Assembly (NCBI GenBank): GCA_002087915.1 | Contig: LWDP01000016.1 | Location: forward strand, 1 to 30,903 | DNA length: 30,903 nucleotides | Origin: Enterospora canceri | Lineage: Eukaryota; Microsporidia; Enterocytozoonidae | Reading direction: 5' to 3' | Shown: piece after piece, positions 1 to 8,655 of the stretch | Layout of the letters: every line of letters starts with the position of its first letter | Position numbering within the stretch: position 1 is the first letter of the stretch | Notes under the pieces: model-generated | Seen by the model: only the letters and a program-made list of their open reading frames with translations | Databases searched by the model: none | What the model was told of the DNA's origin: nothing | Position numbers and translations under genes: made by a program

Positions 1-1073
1 ATTCCTGTTGCAAATATTCTTGGTATTTTAGGATGCATTACAGCTTGATTTACAATGCTATTGAATCCTATCAATTCCATTCTCATATTGTTCATAACGA
101 TGTTATCTTTAGTTTTTGAACATATTGTTCTACATATTCCATACGTGAATGCATCTTTCTCTATATTCATTTCTTCTGAACTACTCATTTCATGATCAAA
201 TGATTCAATCGACTTGTTCTTTATATTGAACAGATTCTTCCAACTTGGATCAGGTAGTATTTTCCAATAACACAATTTCTTATCATCAAATCCTCCTAAA
301 ACGTATTCATCATCAGGTCCACCAAATCTAAATGTTTTACCTGTTTTGTGATTATTTGGTTTGTTCTTTACGAATTTCATCTGTGCTTTGTTTCTTTTTG
401 CAGAATACAATGAAGCAGTATCGAAACATTCTGATACCAGAAAATGTGTTCCTGCTTTATTCCACTCTACATTTGATATTCCTGCCAGAATATTTCTTGT
501 AGAATATTTGTATATTGGAGTGTTATAATTCCTATGATCAAACATATTCAATTCATCAGTTCCATTTGTGACAATGAATTCTGTTTTAGTTGTATAATTT
601 GGCCTAAAATCCATTTTACAATCATCATTGTTTTTGATCATCATTTTGCTGACTGATTTATGTGTCGGTGAACATCTATCATAGAACAATATTGATTTGC
701 TGTTACTTATTCCTATTGTACTTGAATTCTGGTCTATAGATATTTTGGTATTTCGTCCTTCTGTGTGATACGACCTAATGAATGCTTCTTTGTATAAATC
801 GAATACATGAGTCTGACCATCTATTCCTGTAGTATACAATACTTGTTCATTCTCAATCTTTAGATCTAATATTGGTTCAATGTGTGGTGTATTAATGAAT
901 GCTCTTTCAAATGTGTAACAGTTCATAATATTTACGTAGTCATCTTCACCAGCAGTTACTATTATTTTGCCTGTTTCTGATAATTCAATAGCATGAATAC
1001 TATCAGTATGACAGAAGATTCTTTTTCTATGTCTGAAATATCTGTCATACGTCATTGCAAAGCATTTTTTCAT
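1..1073 (-). CDS. WD40-repeat protein, C-terminal end cut by window edge
   Basis: An uninterrupted minus-strand frame runs from an ATG at 1073 off the left edge, giving 357 codons without a stop. The N-terminus (MKKCFAMTYDRYFRHRKR) is followed by short beta-propeller-like units such as 'IIVTAGEDDYVNIMNC' and 'YVLGGFDDKKLCYWKIL'. The end of the visible part ('AVMHPKIPRIFATG') resembles the last blades of DCAF5/DCAF8-type WD40 proteins, which present substrates to ubiquitin ligases. That subfamily call is inference; only the WD40 fold is well supported. CCCCAAT lies directly before the ATG, the usual start signal in this window. The frame is AT-rich, like the rest of the left end. Confidence 0.75.
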   Translation of the reverse strand, partial: MKKCFAMTYDRYFRHRKRIFCHTDSIHAIELSETGKIIVTAGEDDYVNIMNCYTFERAFINTPHIEPILDLKIENEQVLYTTGIDGQTHVFDLYKEAFIRSYHTEGRNTKISIDQNSSTIGISNSKSILFYDRCSPTHKSVSKMMIKNNDDCKMDFRPNYTTKTEFIVTNGTDELNMFDHRNYNTPIYKYSTRNILAGISNVEWNKAGTHFLVSECFDTASLYSAKRNKAQMKFVKNKPNNHKTGKTFRFGGPDDEYVLGGFDDKKLCYWKILPDPSWKNLFNIKNKSIESFDHEMSSSEEMNIEKDAFTYGICRTICSKTKDNIVMNNMRMELIGFNSIVNQAVMHPKIPRIFATG

Positions 1074-1080
1074 ATTGGGG

Positions 1081-1764
1081 ATGAAAATGAATGTTCAAAG
1101 AAGGATGCAGTGAGTGTGGTTGATAAGATATTGGTGCATTATTGGTTGTTTTACGAGGTTTTTTAAAAACTCTAGAAAAATAACATAAAATTAGGTGTAT
1201 GAATGACTATTTAGCTGTCACCACAACATAAACATGTGTTATTCAATAAATATATGGTGTTTTAAGTCATGTTAACAATAGTTGTGGTAAGGAAAAGTTA
1301 AACAACATAAAATTCTATTACAAGAGACGATGAAGCTTGTTTAATAACCGTTATTTACAAATAAAATGTTAAATAACTACTAGATTGGGAGACCCATAAT
1401 TCTTATGAGTAAATTTCAAGACTATGCTGGTACCTTTCGAGCAATATCTTGTCTATGAACTCGATATTATACCTTAGTATGTGAATTAATGATTTCAACA
1501 TCGCTAGGTATTTAGGGAAAATATACAAACGAGTGTACTTCAATAAATAACTAAAACTAAGATTGATCTTAAGATGTTTCAAACAAAAAGATAACTTTCA
1601 ATCCCGACGTCTTTAAGGTTTAACAATATTATTTGTTTAAGAATTAGCGTATTATCATGTTTTGGTATCAATTTCAACATAATCCTTACTCACTGCTCTT
1701 TCCAAGTTATTGATGTTAAACACAAACAATTTTCACGTTACAAAAAAAATTGATCAATACCCCC
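1081..1764. other. AT-rich intergenic region, no gene seen
   Basis: About 680 bases separate two divergent genes, far longer than most gaps on the right side of the window. I see no convincing ORF, tRNA or repeat array. An 'aacataaaatt' string occurs twice (near 1183 and 1304), but this is weak in such AT-rich sequence. Each end carries a C-rich start signal for its neighbouring gene: CCCC at 1077-1080 on the minus strand and ACCCCC at 1759-1764 on the plus strand. Confidence 0.6.
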
Positions 1765-2706
1765 ATGTCACACTTTGTACATAAACGTTCCATTATTCTA
1801 CTTGATGGCGGTGTTGGTGGTGAAATCTTTGCACGTGCACCAAAGGAACTAAAGCATCATTGGGGAAATGCGGCATTCCTTGGCAATGGTCCTGAAATTG
1901 CAAAGAATGTTCACTTGGATTATTTTAAGGCTGGATCACATATTGCTACTGCTAATAGCTACATCGGTGTCAAATCGAGGCTAATTGGCAAATTGACAAT
2001 ATCAAAAACAGCAGAAGAAATATGCAAAATGGCATTGGAAGCAGCACAGGAAGCACGAAAGGAGAATGGATCTGGTTTAGTTGCAGGGTCATTAGGACCA
2101 CTATTCAATTCATACAGATCAGATCAAGATGTGATGCATCCATTTGAAGTTCAAGTTGATCTATATTCAGAATACATCAAGAATCTTTCTGATGCAGATA
2201 TTTTGATATTTGAGACTGTTGCATCTATTCATCATGCACAGATCATTCTGGTAGCAGTTAAAAGAAATCAACCACTTAAACCAGTATGGATTTCTTTCAC
2301 TGTGGATGATAACGATGGATTGAAATTGAGATCAGGTGAACTGCTTAGTGATGCAAAATTCATTGCTGAATCAGGATTGGTAGATGCTGTTCTGGTGAAT
2401 TGTTCTATGCCAGAAGCTATTTCCAAGTCACTAACCAGTTTAAAAGAGTTCTGTATTCCATTTGGAGCATACGGTAATGGATTCAAGGATATCAATGCAT
2501 TCATCAAAACACGCGATTATACAGCCATAGGACACAGAGAAGACTTAAAGTGTCAGGTTTATGCTGATTTTGTAATTGATTGGATCAAACAAGGTGCTCA
2601 AATAGTTGGTGGTTGTTGTGAGATTGGCCCAGAATACATTTCAACCATTGCACAACGAATCACTGATGCTGGTTATGAATTGACTAAATTCAATAAATCA
2701 AATTAA
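1765..2706 (+). CDS. Homocysteine S-methyltransferase
   Basis: The 313-residue product matches the Pfam S-methyl_trans family (yeast Mht1/Sam4, bacterial MmuM). These zinc enzymes move a methyl group from S-methylmethionine or S-adenosylmethionine to homocysteine, giving methionine. The N-terminal 'LLDGGVGGE' motif is present. The three expected zinc-ligand cysteines are visible: Cys213 in 'VNCS' and Cys284-Cys285 in 'GGCCE'. Length is normal for the family (about 300-325). A longer frame begins at a TTG at 1750, but the ATG at 1765 follows ACCCCC directly and fits the family N-terminus. The gene stands alone between long intergenic regions. Presence in a microsporidian suggests methionine or SAM salvage, possibly by horizontal transfer, which is inference. 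Confidence 0.9.
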   Translation: MSHFVHKRSIILLDGGVGGEIFARAPKELKHHWGNAAFLGNGPEIAKNVHLDYFKAGSHIATANSYIGVKSRLIGKLTISKTAEEICKMALEAAQEARKENGSGLVAGSLGPLFNSYRSDQDVMHPFEVQVDLYSEYIKNLSDADILIFETVASIHHAQIILVAVKRNQPLKPVWISFTVDDNDGLKLRSGELLSDAKFIAESGLVDAVLVNCSMPEAISKSLTSLKEFCIPFGAYGNGFKDINAFIKTRDYTAIGHREDLKCQVYADFVIDWIKQGAQIVGGCCEIGPEYISTIAQRITDAGYELTKFNKSN

Positions 2707-3299
2707 CTCACATCACCCTTTTATTACCTGTTTTCACGTCCTCTCAAAACCAATATAAAGAGCATAATACAATTTGAATGTATCCTGTATTCAGTGAGTG
2801 TTTAATCTTCTTGAATCAACACTTTCCCATTACAGATTAATATTTTTTTCATAGCTTTCAATCTTTTGTGCTGACTTCGCCACGGTTGTAAATTAGTGAT
2901 TTATTTGTCTTTGTCTGTTAGAGACTCAGCTTCAAATTCATTTTGGGATATAATCTACCATTGGTTTACTTTATAGATGTTTTATTGAAAATTAAATTCT
3001 AGGAAACACTCTTTTCGTTAATAATCAATTGGGTTTTACACCCTAACCTGATCAATGAATATGAGCAATTAAATCTGTCTCCACTAGTAACATTAAATTT
3101 ACTCTTTTGCACGCAGGTAAACTCTATTAACTCAAAGAAATGCTCTTTATTTCTTGTTTCTACACTTCACTCTTCTGAATAATGAAGTTGAAGAGGTTTT
3201 CATATATCCTGTTCCTATTTATCTCTTCTCCGGTCATCAGATGCTTCTGTGTGATCATCTTCTATGTAATCAACTGAATAACAACTACCTTAATTTTTC
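2707..3299. other. AT-rich intergenic region, no supported gene
   Basis: This gap lies between the methyltransferase stop and the left end of the MULE element. A 76-codon frame at 3154-3384 starts at TTG, has no recognisable domain and runs into the transposon terminal repeat, so I do not call it a gene. No RNA gene or repeat array was seen. Its last bases (3292-3299, aatttttc) form the left copy of the candidate target-site duplication. Confidence 0.6.
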
Positions 3300-3306
3300 C
3301 GTGGTG

Positions 3307-3347
3307 ATTCAAAATGTCGAATGTTCAAAATGTCGAATATTCAGAAT
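3307..3347 (+). repeat. Left terminal inverted repeat of the MULE element
   Basis: 41 bases containing 'caaaatgtcgaa' followed by similar units, each built around 'atgtcgaat'. It pairs with the right repeat at 4952-4992 with three mismatches. The short internal repetition is typical of transposase-binding subterminal sites, although binding itself is inference. Confidence 0.88.
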
Positions 3348-3440
3348 GTCGAATAACAAAAATAGGACACAATTTTTCGTATAAACATTTTCTATCTAGA
3401 CCCCTAATTCTCGTGTTGGCTGTGTTTGCGGAGAGGTAAA

Positions 3441-3492
3441 TACGGTATACTGCAAAGGAACGAATACGACAACACGGAGGTGCATGGACAGG
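3441..3492 (+). repeat. Degenerate second copy of the transposase FLYWCH-coding segment
   Basis: This 52-base stretch aligns without gaps to 3635-3686 inside the transposase ORF, with 42 of 52 identical by eye (both begin tacggtata and end with gacagg). Read in the matching phase it would encode 'VYCKGTNTTTRRCMDR', against 'VYYRGTTTTTWRCRDR' in the transposase. It lies upstream of the transposase ATG and inside the element. It is most simply a decayed tandem duplicate of a FLYWCH zinc-finger segment, or an older 5' part of the gene. Confidence 0.7.
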
Positions 3493-3572
3493 AGAAGCGT
3501 ATCTTTATCCTATCTTTTACTGCATCATTCTATTCCCTTGGCATGTAAATAAATTTCATTCTCTACTACCCT

Positions 3573-4913
3573 ATGTTCACGCTTGTAAAAAACCAAAAAG
3601 GCAAAGATAGCCTCCATAGTGGAGGCTATGGTTATACGGTATATTACAGAGGAACAACCACGACAACGTGGAGGTGCAGAGACAGGGGGTGTCAGTCCAG
3701 GTTAAAAACTGGCAATAACCTTGAGGTTGCCGGGGCGGAAGCAGAGTTTGTACTCTTACCCTCTGCGGTTGAAACCGATGATGCTACACGTAAGATAATC
3801 AACGATGCACTCTCAGGAGTAAACCAAAGTGTACTAGCGACGACAGGAACCTTTTCGTCGTTGGTTCAGATGGTAAATAGGCGAAGAAGGAATTCTGTGG
3901 ACCCTGATACAATCATTGAACCTGTGTTGAACATTGATGAGACACTCATGTACACTTACAGAGGTGATAGGTTCTACCAATTTGGGCCTGGACATTTGCA
4001 TGGCTGGGTAGAATCTAGCAACATTGTTATCTTTTTTGATAACGCAATGGTTGTTCCGTTCCGAAGTGGTAAGGTCTGGTCGATAGACGGTACATTTGAT
4101 GTCTGTCCTGTTGGATGGGCTCAGATGTATACCATCTCAATCCTTGTTGACCACCACGTCCTTCCTATCGTCTATGATCTGCTTCCTTCGAAGTCAGGTA
4201 ACTGCTATCTGGAGTTCCTAAGTCACTTGAATCGTCTGATTCCTGGCTTAGACCCTGATGTTGTCATAACTGACTTCGAAAAGGCTGCAATCAATGCCTT
4301 CAAGACGGTATATCCATCGTCTAGGATGTCTGGTTGTATGTTTCACCTGGGGCAAAGCATCCAAAGGCGATTGGATAGCTCTGGAATGAGTGAGTCGTAT
4401 GCCAGTGATCGTGTTGTGCGTAAGTTTGTTCAGGCTCTGAAGTGTTTAGCCTTTGTTCCTGCAGCTCAGGTTCAACAAACATTCACTTGGTTACGTAATC
4501 ACGATGACTTCCCTTCTTGTCTAGCCTCCACATATGCTTATTTTGATAAGACATATGTGAGTGGTGCTAATGGCAATGGTCCGCTGTATCCTCTTTGCCT
4601 TTGGAACAACCGTGAGAATGTTTTGGCAGACATTCCACGTACCAATAATGGCATTGAAGGTTGACACAACATCTTCCGTTCAACTTTTGGAACGTTGAAC
4701 AAGACTTCTAGGAACGTTGTGAAGAAGTTGCGTGCTGAGGCAGAGGCAGTACACCTAAAGTACCTCAGGTTGCAGTCAGGTGAGAACCTGTATAGGCACA
4801 AGAAGTACAAACAGATGAGTGAGTCACTTCTTGTGTTTGTCATTGAGAGGGAAGAGTCTGGACAGCATGCAATTGACTATATTTTTAGTCTAGTGGAGTT
4901 TATTTACTATTAA
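3573..4913 (+). pseudogene. MULE transposase (FLYWCH finger plus DDE domain), broken by one TGA
   Basis: The N-terminus carries a FLYWCH-like zinc finger ('TTTTTWRCRDRGCQ'), followed by a MULE transposase domain. Its catalytic triad is visible: Asp172 in 'SIDGTF', Asp234 in 'VITDFEKAA' and Glu362 in 'NNGIEG'. A TGA at 4662-4664 comes two codons after the catalytic Glu. The same frame then continues open to 4913 ('HNIFRSTFGTLNKTSRN...'), so one nonsense change splits the gene. In this family a Trp commonly follows the 'EG' (EGWH), so the likely event is TGG to TGA. The ATG at 3573 follows ACCCT, the same start signal as host genes. The product would act in the nucleus to cut and paste the element. 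Confidence 0.88.
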
Positions 4914-4951
4914 ACAGTGACTCTTATTGCTTCTTTAAAATTTGCCCCATA

Positions 4952-4992
4952 ATTTTGAAAATTCGACATTATGAACATTCGACATTTTGAAT
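4952..4992 (-). repeat. Right terminal inverted repeat of the MULE element
   Basis: 41 bases that are the inverted counterpart of 3307-3347 with three mismatches. It lies 38 bases beyond the transposase stop codon and 7 bases before the right aatttttc direct repeat at 5000-5007. Confidence 0.88.
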
Positions 4993-5122
4993 TAGAACCA
5001 ATTTTTCAGGTCTCAGAAAATAGAGCATAAAAACGTTATTTTGTTCTTTAACTGCATTGACTATATGTACTGAGCAGCCTTGGGAAATAGTAAGAGGCTA
5101 CATTTACTGAATTATTCCTCAT

Positions 5123-5368
5123 TAGACTCTTCTGTTACTTTTCGAGGTGGCTGATTACAGACAGACTGAACACGAAGGACAGCGTGAGGTTCGTTCTTTG
5201 CTTCCTGATTAGTTTCTTGATTGCCTCAGCAATATGAATCTCGGCGCTGAGGCTCTGTGTCTCCCTTGGTACTATCACAGGTTTTCCTCAGCTATTCGTG
5301 TCTTGCGGACTTATTGTCGTTACTCCTTCATGTTCCTTGTATACTTTCCTACGCATCTTTTGTCCTGA
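5123..5368 (+). pseudogene. Possible decayed coding relic, plus strand
   Basis: One plus frame is open from about 5123 to 5365 apart from a single TAG at 5207-5209, and is noticeably richer in C and G than its surroundings. It reads, for example, 'FEVADYRQTEHEGQREVRS', and after the stop 'NMNLGAEALCLPWYYHR'. No family is recognised. A different frame in the same place (5298-5489, 63 codons) looks less protein-like. It may be a piece of another mobile element next to the MULE, or chance. Confidence 0.25.
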
Positions 5369-5650
5369 AGTCTTTCCATATGTTCCCGGAATTTGGTCTT
5401 CAGCTTTAGGTTCCAGTCTGTCTGGTTCACTAAATATAGGGTTAATTTTCATTAACAAATTCTGTGAAGAGCTTCACTTGGCGGATTAAATCACGGCAGG
5501 CAATATAGTACTTTCTTTGGGTTTCTTGTCCATGCTCTTTCTTTTATGGAGGGTTGCGTCTTCTGGTAATACCATTAAGGTAGTTTTTGAGAAGATTCTT
5601 CCTGATCTTCATAATCCTTAGTTAACTCTATATCACAAGAGTTTGTTGTC

Positions 5651-6022
5651 TCAACGAACCTTGAAGAAAGGTAAAAGTTTCATTTCTTGAATTGTTTCTC
5701 TACGGAATTTAGAGTTCTTTTCTGACATGTTATTAACCATCGGATTGATAATGCATGAATATGAGCTTGCTCCCTTTCAGATACCATTATACTGCAAAAT
5801 TAGCCTTCCATAACTTATGCCATCTGGGTCAATACCTATTACTCCTCCTAAGTATTCCCTATCTTCACTGGTGTCCCGGTTGTTCAAAATATTGAAGCTT
5901 CTGTCTAATATTTCATCTCTCTTAACTTCTGTTCATACCTGCATCTCTTTATCATAAACCCGTAGGTTTTTCTGTACTGCTTCTCTTCCATAGTCTTGTA
6001 CTCTTACTTGTTCTTTGTTCCC
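5651..6022 (-). pseudogene. Possible decayed coding relic, minus strand
   Basis: A minus frame from about 6022 down to 5651 reads like real protein ('EQVRVQDYGREAVQKNL', then 'YLGGVIGIDPDGISYGRL'). It is broken by TGA codons at 5933-5935 and near 5800, and begins right after another TGA at 6023-6025. There is no supported start and no recognised family. All the breaks are TGA, which would follow from C-to-T change at CGA codons. A retroelement or duplicated-gene relic is possible; confidence is low. Confidence 0.3.
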
Positions 6023-6182
6023 TCATGTGTATGTGGTTCGTCAATCGTGGGTTGTAGTAATTAGTAAAAATTAAGGGGGATCTTAATATAAGCATTTCGT
6101 TGCGTTTCAGCTATTTCTAGAAGCATATACCTATACTTTGATACCAAACTACCTATTCTATCAATTCTACACATTCTCCTTT

Positions 6183-6235
6183 TCCATTAAAGGAGTTAGG
6201 GGCTGAAATCAGTTTCATTAAATTCCTTTAATGGA
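6183..6235 (+). promoter_or_regulatory. 12-bp inverted repeat covering the start codon of the 6231 gene
   Basis: tccattaaagga (6183-6194) is exactly complementary to tcctttaatgga (6224-6235), with 29 bases between. The second arm contains the ATG at 6231. In RNA that included this leader the start codon would lie inside the stem. Alternatively the repeat is a DNA-level binding site or chance. This gene lacks the C-rich signal seen at many others. Confidence 0.55.
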
Positions 6236-7136
6236 GGATTTGATTATAGAATGTGCAATGCATACAATTTCTTACACTAACAAGTACCTAATCACACTTG
6301 TTCAACCAGTAATGTTAGGTTGTTACATCGCATTTGATATTTCTGATCAAGAACCTGAAAATCAGAAATACCTGATTGTTGCACTTTTATACGTGCTATG
6401 GGTATTCTTGTCACTTGCTACGATATTGGGTTTTGGTTTAATGAGGTGTGTCAGCGTACTTCTAAGCAGCTTTGCCTGTAATTCAATTTTACAATCATGT
6501 AGAAATTGTTATGGGTATCTGATTTTAAATCAGAACGAACCTGCTGCGCCTTTTGATTATGGATTTTTATATCAGTACCTTGTGTACTTGATGCACAAGA
6601 ATGGTATGAGCATTTATATGCCTCCGAATTGGAATTTTGACTTTTCTGATGACATTGCCTGTTCAAATCGCCTCACCAAGGAATTATATTTGTGGTCCTT
6701 TGTTGCAATAATCTCGGTGCTCATTACAATCATGATGATGCAATACTTTGATGGAATGGTTTGGCAATTCACTCTGTTTGCAACTTCGGTCGGCTTACGT
6801 GTGGTTTACTCTATCTGGAATACAGATAGTGGTAAGTGGTTGGCTTTGTGTATATTTGCCATTGTAATTGTCTCATGTGTAGTAGTCATATGTATCAGGG
6901 CTATGGCACCACTACTTGTGGTATTGGAATACTTTTATTTTTTGGTTTTTATGCAAATGCTATTATTGTGCACTGCACTAAATCACAAAATTGTGGGAAT
7001 TATTGTACATTTGAATCAGAATGATGCCTGTGAAGATAAGGAGTATGTGTTCATGGTCTTCATGGTGATGAATATGATAGCCATTGCATTGTGGACTATT
7101 TGTCTTCTCATTAATGCGAAGAGCTTGCAAAGGTAA
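6231..7136 (+). CDS. Multi-pass membrane protein, family not recognised
   Basis: The 301-residue product has about six hydrophobic segments, roughly at residues 20-36, 46-70, 158-172, 176-192, 202-222, 227-248 and 276-294 (the middle ones may pair or merge). There are few charged residues and several cysteines. A hydrophilic loop at about 115-150 contains 'MPPNWNFDFSDD'. I recognise no transporter or enzyme motif. The start is the first ATG and sits within an inverted repeat. It is flanked on both sides by gene-poor DNA with transposon remains. It could be a lineage-specific membrane protein; substrate and location cannot be read. Confidence 0.65.
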   Translation: MEDLIIECAMHTISYTNKYLITLVQPVMLGCYIAFDISDQEPENQKYLIVALLYVLWVFLSLATILGFGLMRCVSVLLSSFACNSILQSCRNCYGYLILNQNEPAAPFDYGFLYQYLVYLMHKNGMSIYMPPNWNFDFSDDIACSNRLTKELYLWSFVAIISVLITIMMMQYFDGMVWQFTLFATSVGLRVVYSIWNTDSGKWLALCIFAIVIVSCVVVICIRAMAPLLVVLEYFYFLVFMQMLLLCTALNHKIVGIIVHLNQNDACEDKEYVFMVFMVMNMIAIALWTICLLINAKSLQR

Positions 7137-8655
7137 ATTACTGAATAATATTATATTTTTCGTTGTATCCACTTCAAGTGGTAGCGCAATTAAACTAGTT
7201 CTATGACCCATATAATGTACGGAATAGAAAATGAGCATCCTAATCATCCAGTGACCAATAAAAGGATATGTAAATGTCATGATTAGATCTGATAGGTGAA
7301 TTTACTCACAAAATTTGGCAGTGAATCGTTTAAAAAAGAAGGAATTGCAAGACGCTGAAATACTCCAGGTGAGAAACTACGCAGGAAAACATACGGTAGG
7401 AGGTTGAAGGAGGGTAATACAAGGTAAAGACAGGAAACATCGGGGGTAACACCAGGCAGTATACAGACACCAAGGAAGATCGAGTGCTGCAAAGCAGATA
7501 TTGGAGAAAAGTGCAGGAGCACCCACGTGCGTCATCAGCTTGCCTACCATTATATGTCAAAGAAGAGTTAGAGTCGATATCACCCACTAATTGTGTTGTG
7601 GTTCATGAGAAGTGAAGGAGTTTTCATCAAAATTCACTCTGAAGTATCCCTGCCATGACAAACGATAGTGAGATTCCCAAGTCTAGGTGAGTCCCAAGGG
7701 ACCAAGCCCCGATCCACGACGGGTCGACAGGGGGCGCGGGTGGAGCGGTAGCCGTACAAAAAGAGAAAACCGGTCTTTCTATTTTCGGGACCAGTCAGGT
7801 ATTGGAACCTGAGGAGGAGAAGAAACCGGGCAGCATCCCGCGGTCAATGAAGCACCCACTTGTTTCTTTCGGTCCTGGCAAAATAACTCTCTTATTTCTC
7901 TCCTTGCTCGCTCAGGACATTTTGGCTAAGTATTCTTTCTGATTCACTTTCTCTAATATTATCACAAATACAATTCTACCTTTGCGGCCCCTGATCCCAG
8001 GTGCTCAATAAAGCCGCGCTAAAGTAAAACCACTAGTTTTGCTACAGCATCTTATGGTCTATTGAGTTTTTGTTCTTCGATGCATTATTTGCATCAGTTT
8101 AGGAGTTATATTCGTGGGTTCTCGATTACTATTACCATTCCTCTTCTATATCACCTGTCCTGGCCTTTTCTATAGTCTGATTATTTAAATGTCTGGGTAT
8201 CGCTCCTTGTAAAACGTCCTTAGGCTTTTGTTACAGGGAGTTTTTTTATCATTCCTCAGCCATGCTTCTTTCAGTATGACTATAAATAAAATGTGAGAAG
8301 AATTATTTTGACGGATCCTAGCTCACAACTGTTATATTTTCAAGGAAAAGAATTCTTAGGACAGCTACTACAGTATAGCAATTTAAGATGTGATCACGTA
8401 GTTGATTATACTGTCAACAGAGAAACTTTTTTAATTCCGGATAAAGAAAACCCTGAAATAACCCCATGTTTATTCTGATGCTGTTTACCGTTACAATAAC
8501 ACTTACTAATTATTATCCATGCTATTTATATGATACAGTCGTATATAATGTATCTGGTTCTTCTATAATAATTGTTTAATCTAAGCAATCAGACCCTACT
8601 GACAAATTCTTGAAGTACAGAATTTATCAAAATGCGAATTTTTACCCTAGTTTGC
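7137..8655. other. Long gene-poor region with a GC-rich island
   Basis: About 1.5 kb without a supported intact gene. The left part (7150-7650) has several short frames on both strands but no ATG-led gene with a recognisable domain. The middle holds the GC-rich island described separately. A 61-codon frame at 8293-8478 begins at GTG (the overlapping ATG at 8291 is followed at once by TGA) and has no known domain. No tRNA or terminal repeat was found. Confidence 0.5.
7655..8030. other. GC-rich island of unknown origin
   Basis: Between 7681 and 7740, 42 of 60 bases are G or C, against an AT-rich background on either side. A plus frame from ATG 7655 stops after 11 codons at a TGA (7688-7690), then stays open to a TGA at 7940-7942 (83 codons, for example 'VAVQKEKTGLSIF' and 'LVSFGPGKITLLFL'). 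A polyadenylation-like caataaag follows near 8006. It could be a retroelement long terminal repeat with the start of gag, transferred DNA, or a structured RNA. I found no matching second copy in the window and cannot choose. Confidence 0.35.

Larger units (their letters stand above)
3300..4999 (+). mobile_element. MULE-type DNA transposon with terminal inverted repeats
   Basis: A transposase gene is bracketed by inverted repeats at 3307-3347 and 4952-4992, which match at 38 of 41 positions by eye; both are built around the unit 'aatgtcgaa'. Exactly 7 bases outside each repeat lies the same 8-base string, aatttttc (3292-3299 and 5000-5007). This fits a target-site duplication, which in Mutator-like elements is typically 8-11 bp. 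If so, the element spans 3300-4999 (1,700 bp), though its outer 7 bases match poorly between ends. The internal gene carries a TGA, so this copy is probably immobile unless helped in trans. Confidence 0.82.
5008..6230. other. Gene-poor region with relics only
   Basis: About 1.2 kb between the MULE element and the next membrane-protein gene. Apart from the two weak coding relics described separately, and the hairpin in front of the 6231 gene, I see no intact gene, tRNA or tandem repeat. Composition is mixed and pyrimidine-rich on the plus strand. Confidence 0.5.

Noticed and set aside
3371..3378. A third aatttttc inside the MULE left end, as target-site copy
   Set aside because: It lies inside the inverted repeat boundary; the outer pair is equally spaced from both repeats, so fits better.
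3154..3384. 76-codon plus-strand frame before the MULE
   Set aside because: It begins at TTG, has no domain, and its end is the transposon terminal repeat.
7283..7587. Two minus-strand frames of 79 and 85 codons
   Set aside because: They overlap each other in different frames, have low-complexity translations and no start signal.
8293..8478. 61-codon plus-strand frame
   Set aside because: It opens at GTG; the overlapping ATG is followed at once by TGA. No start signal or recognisable domain.
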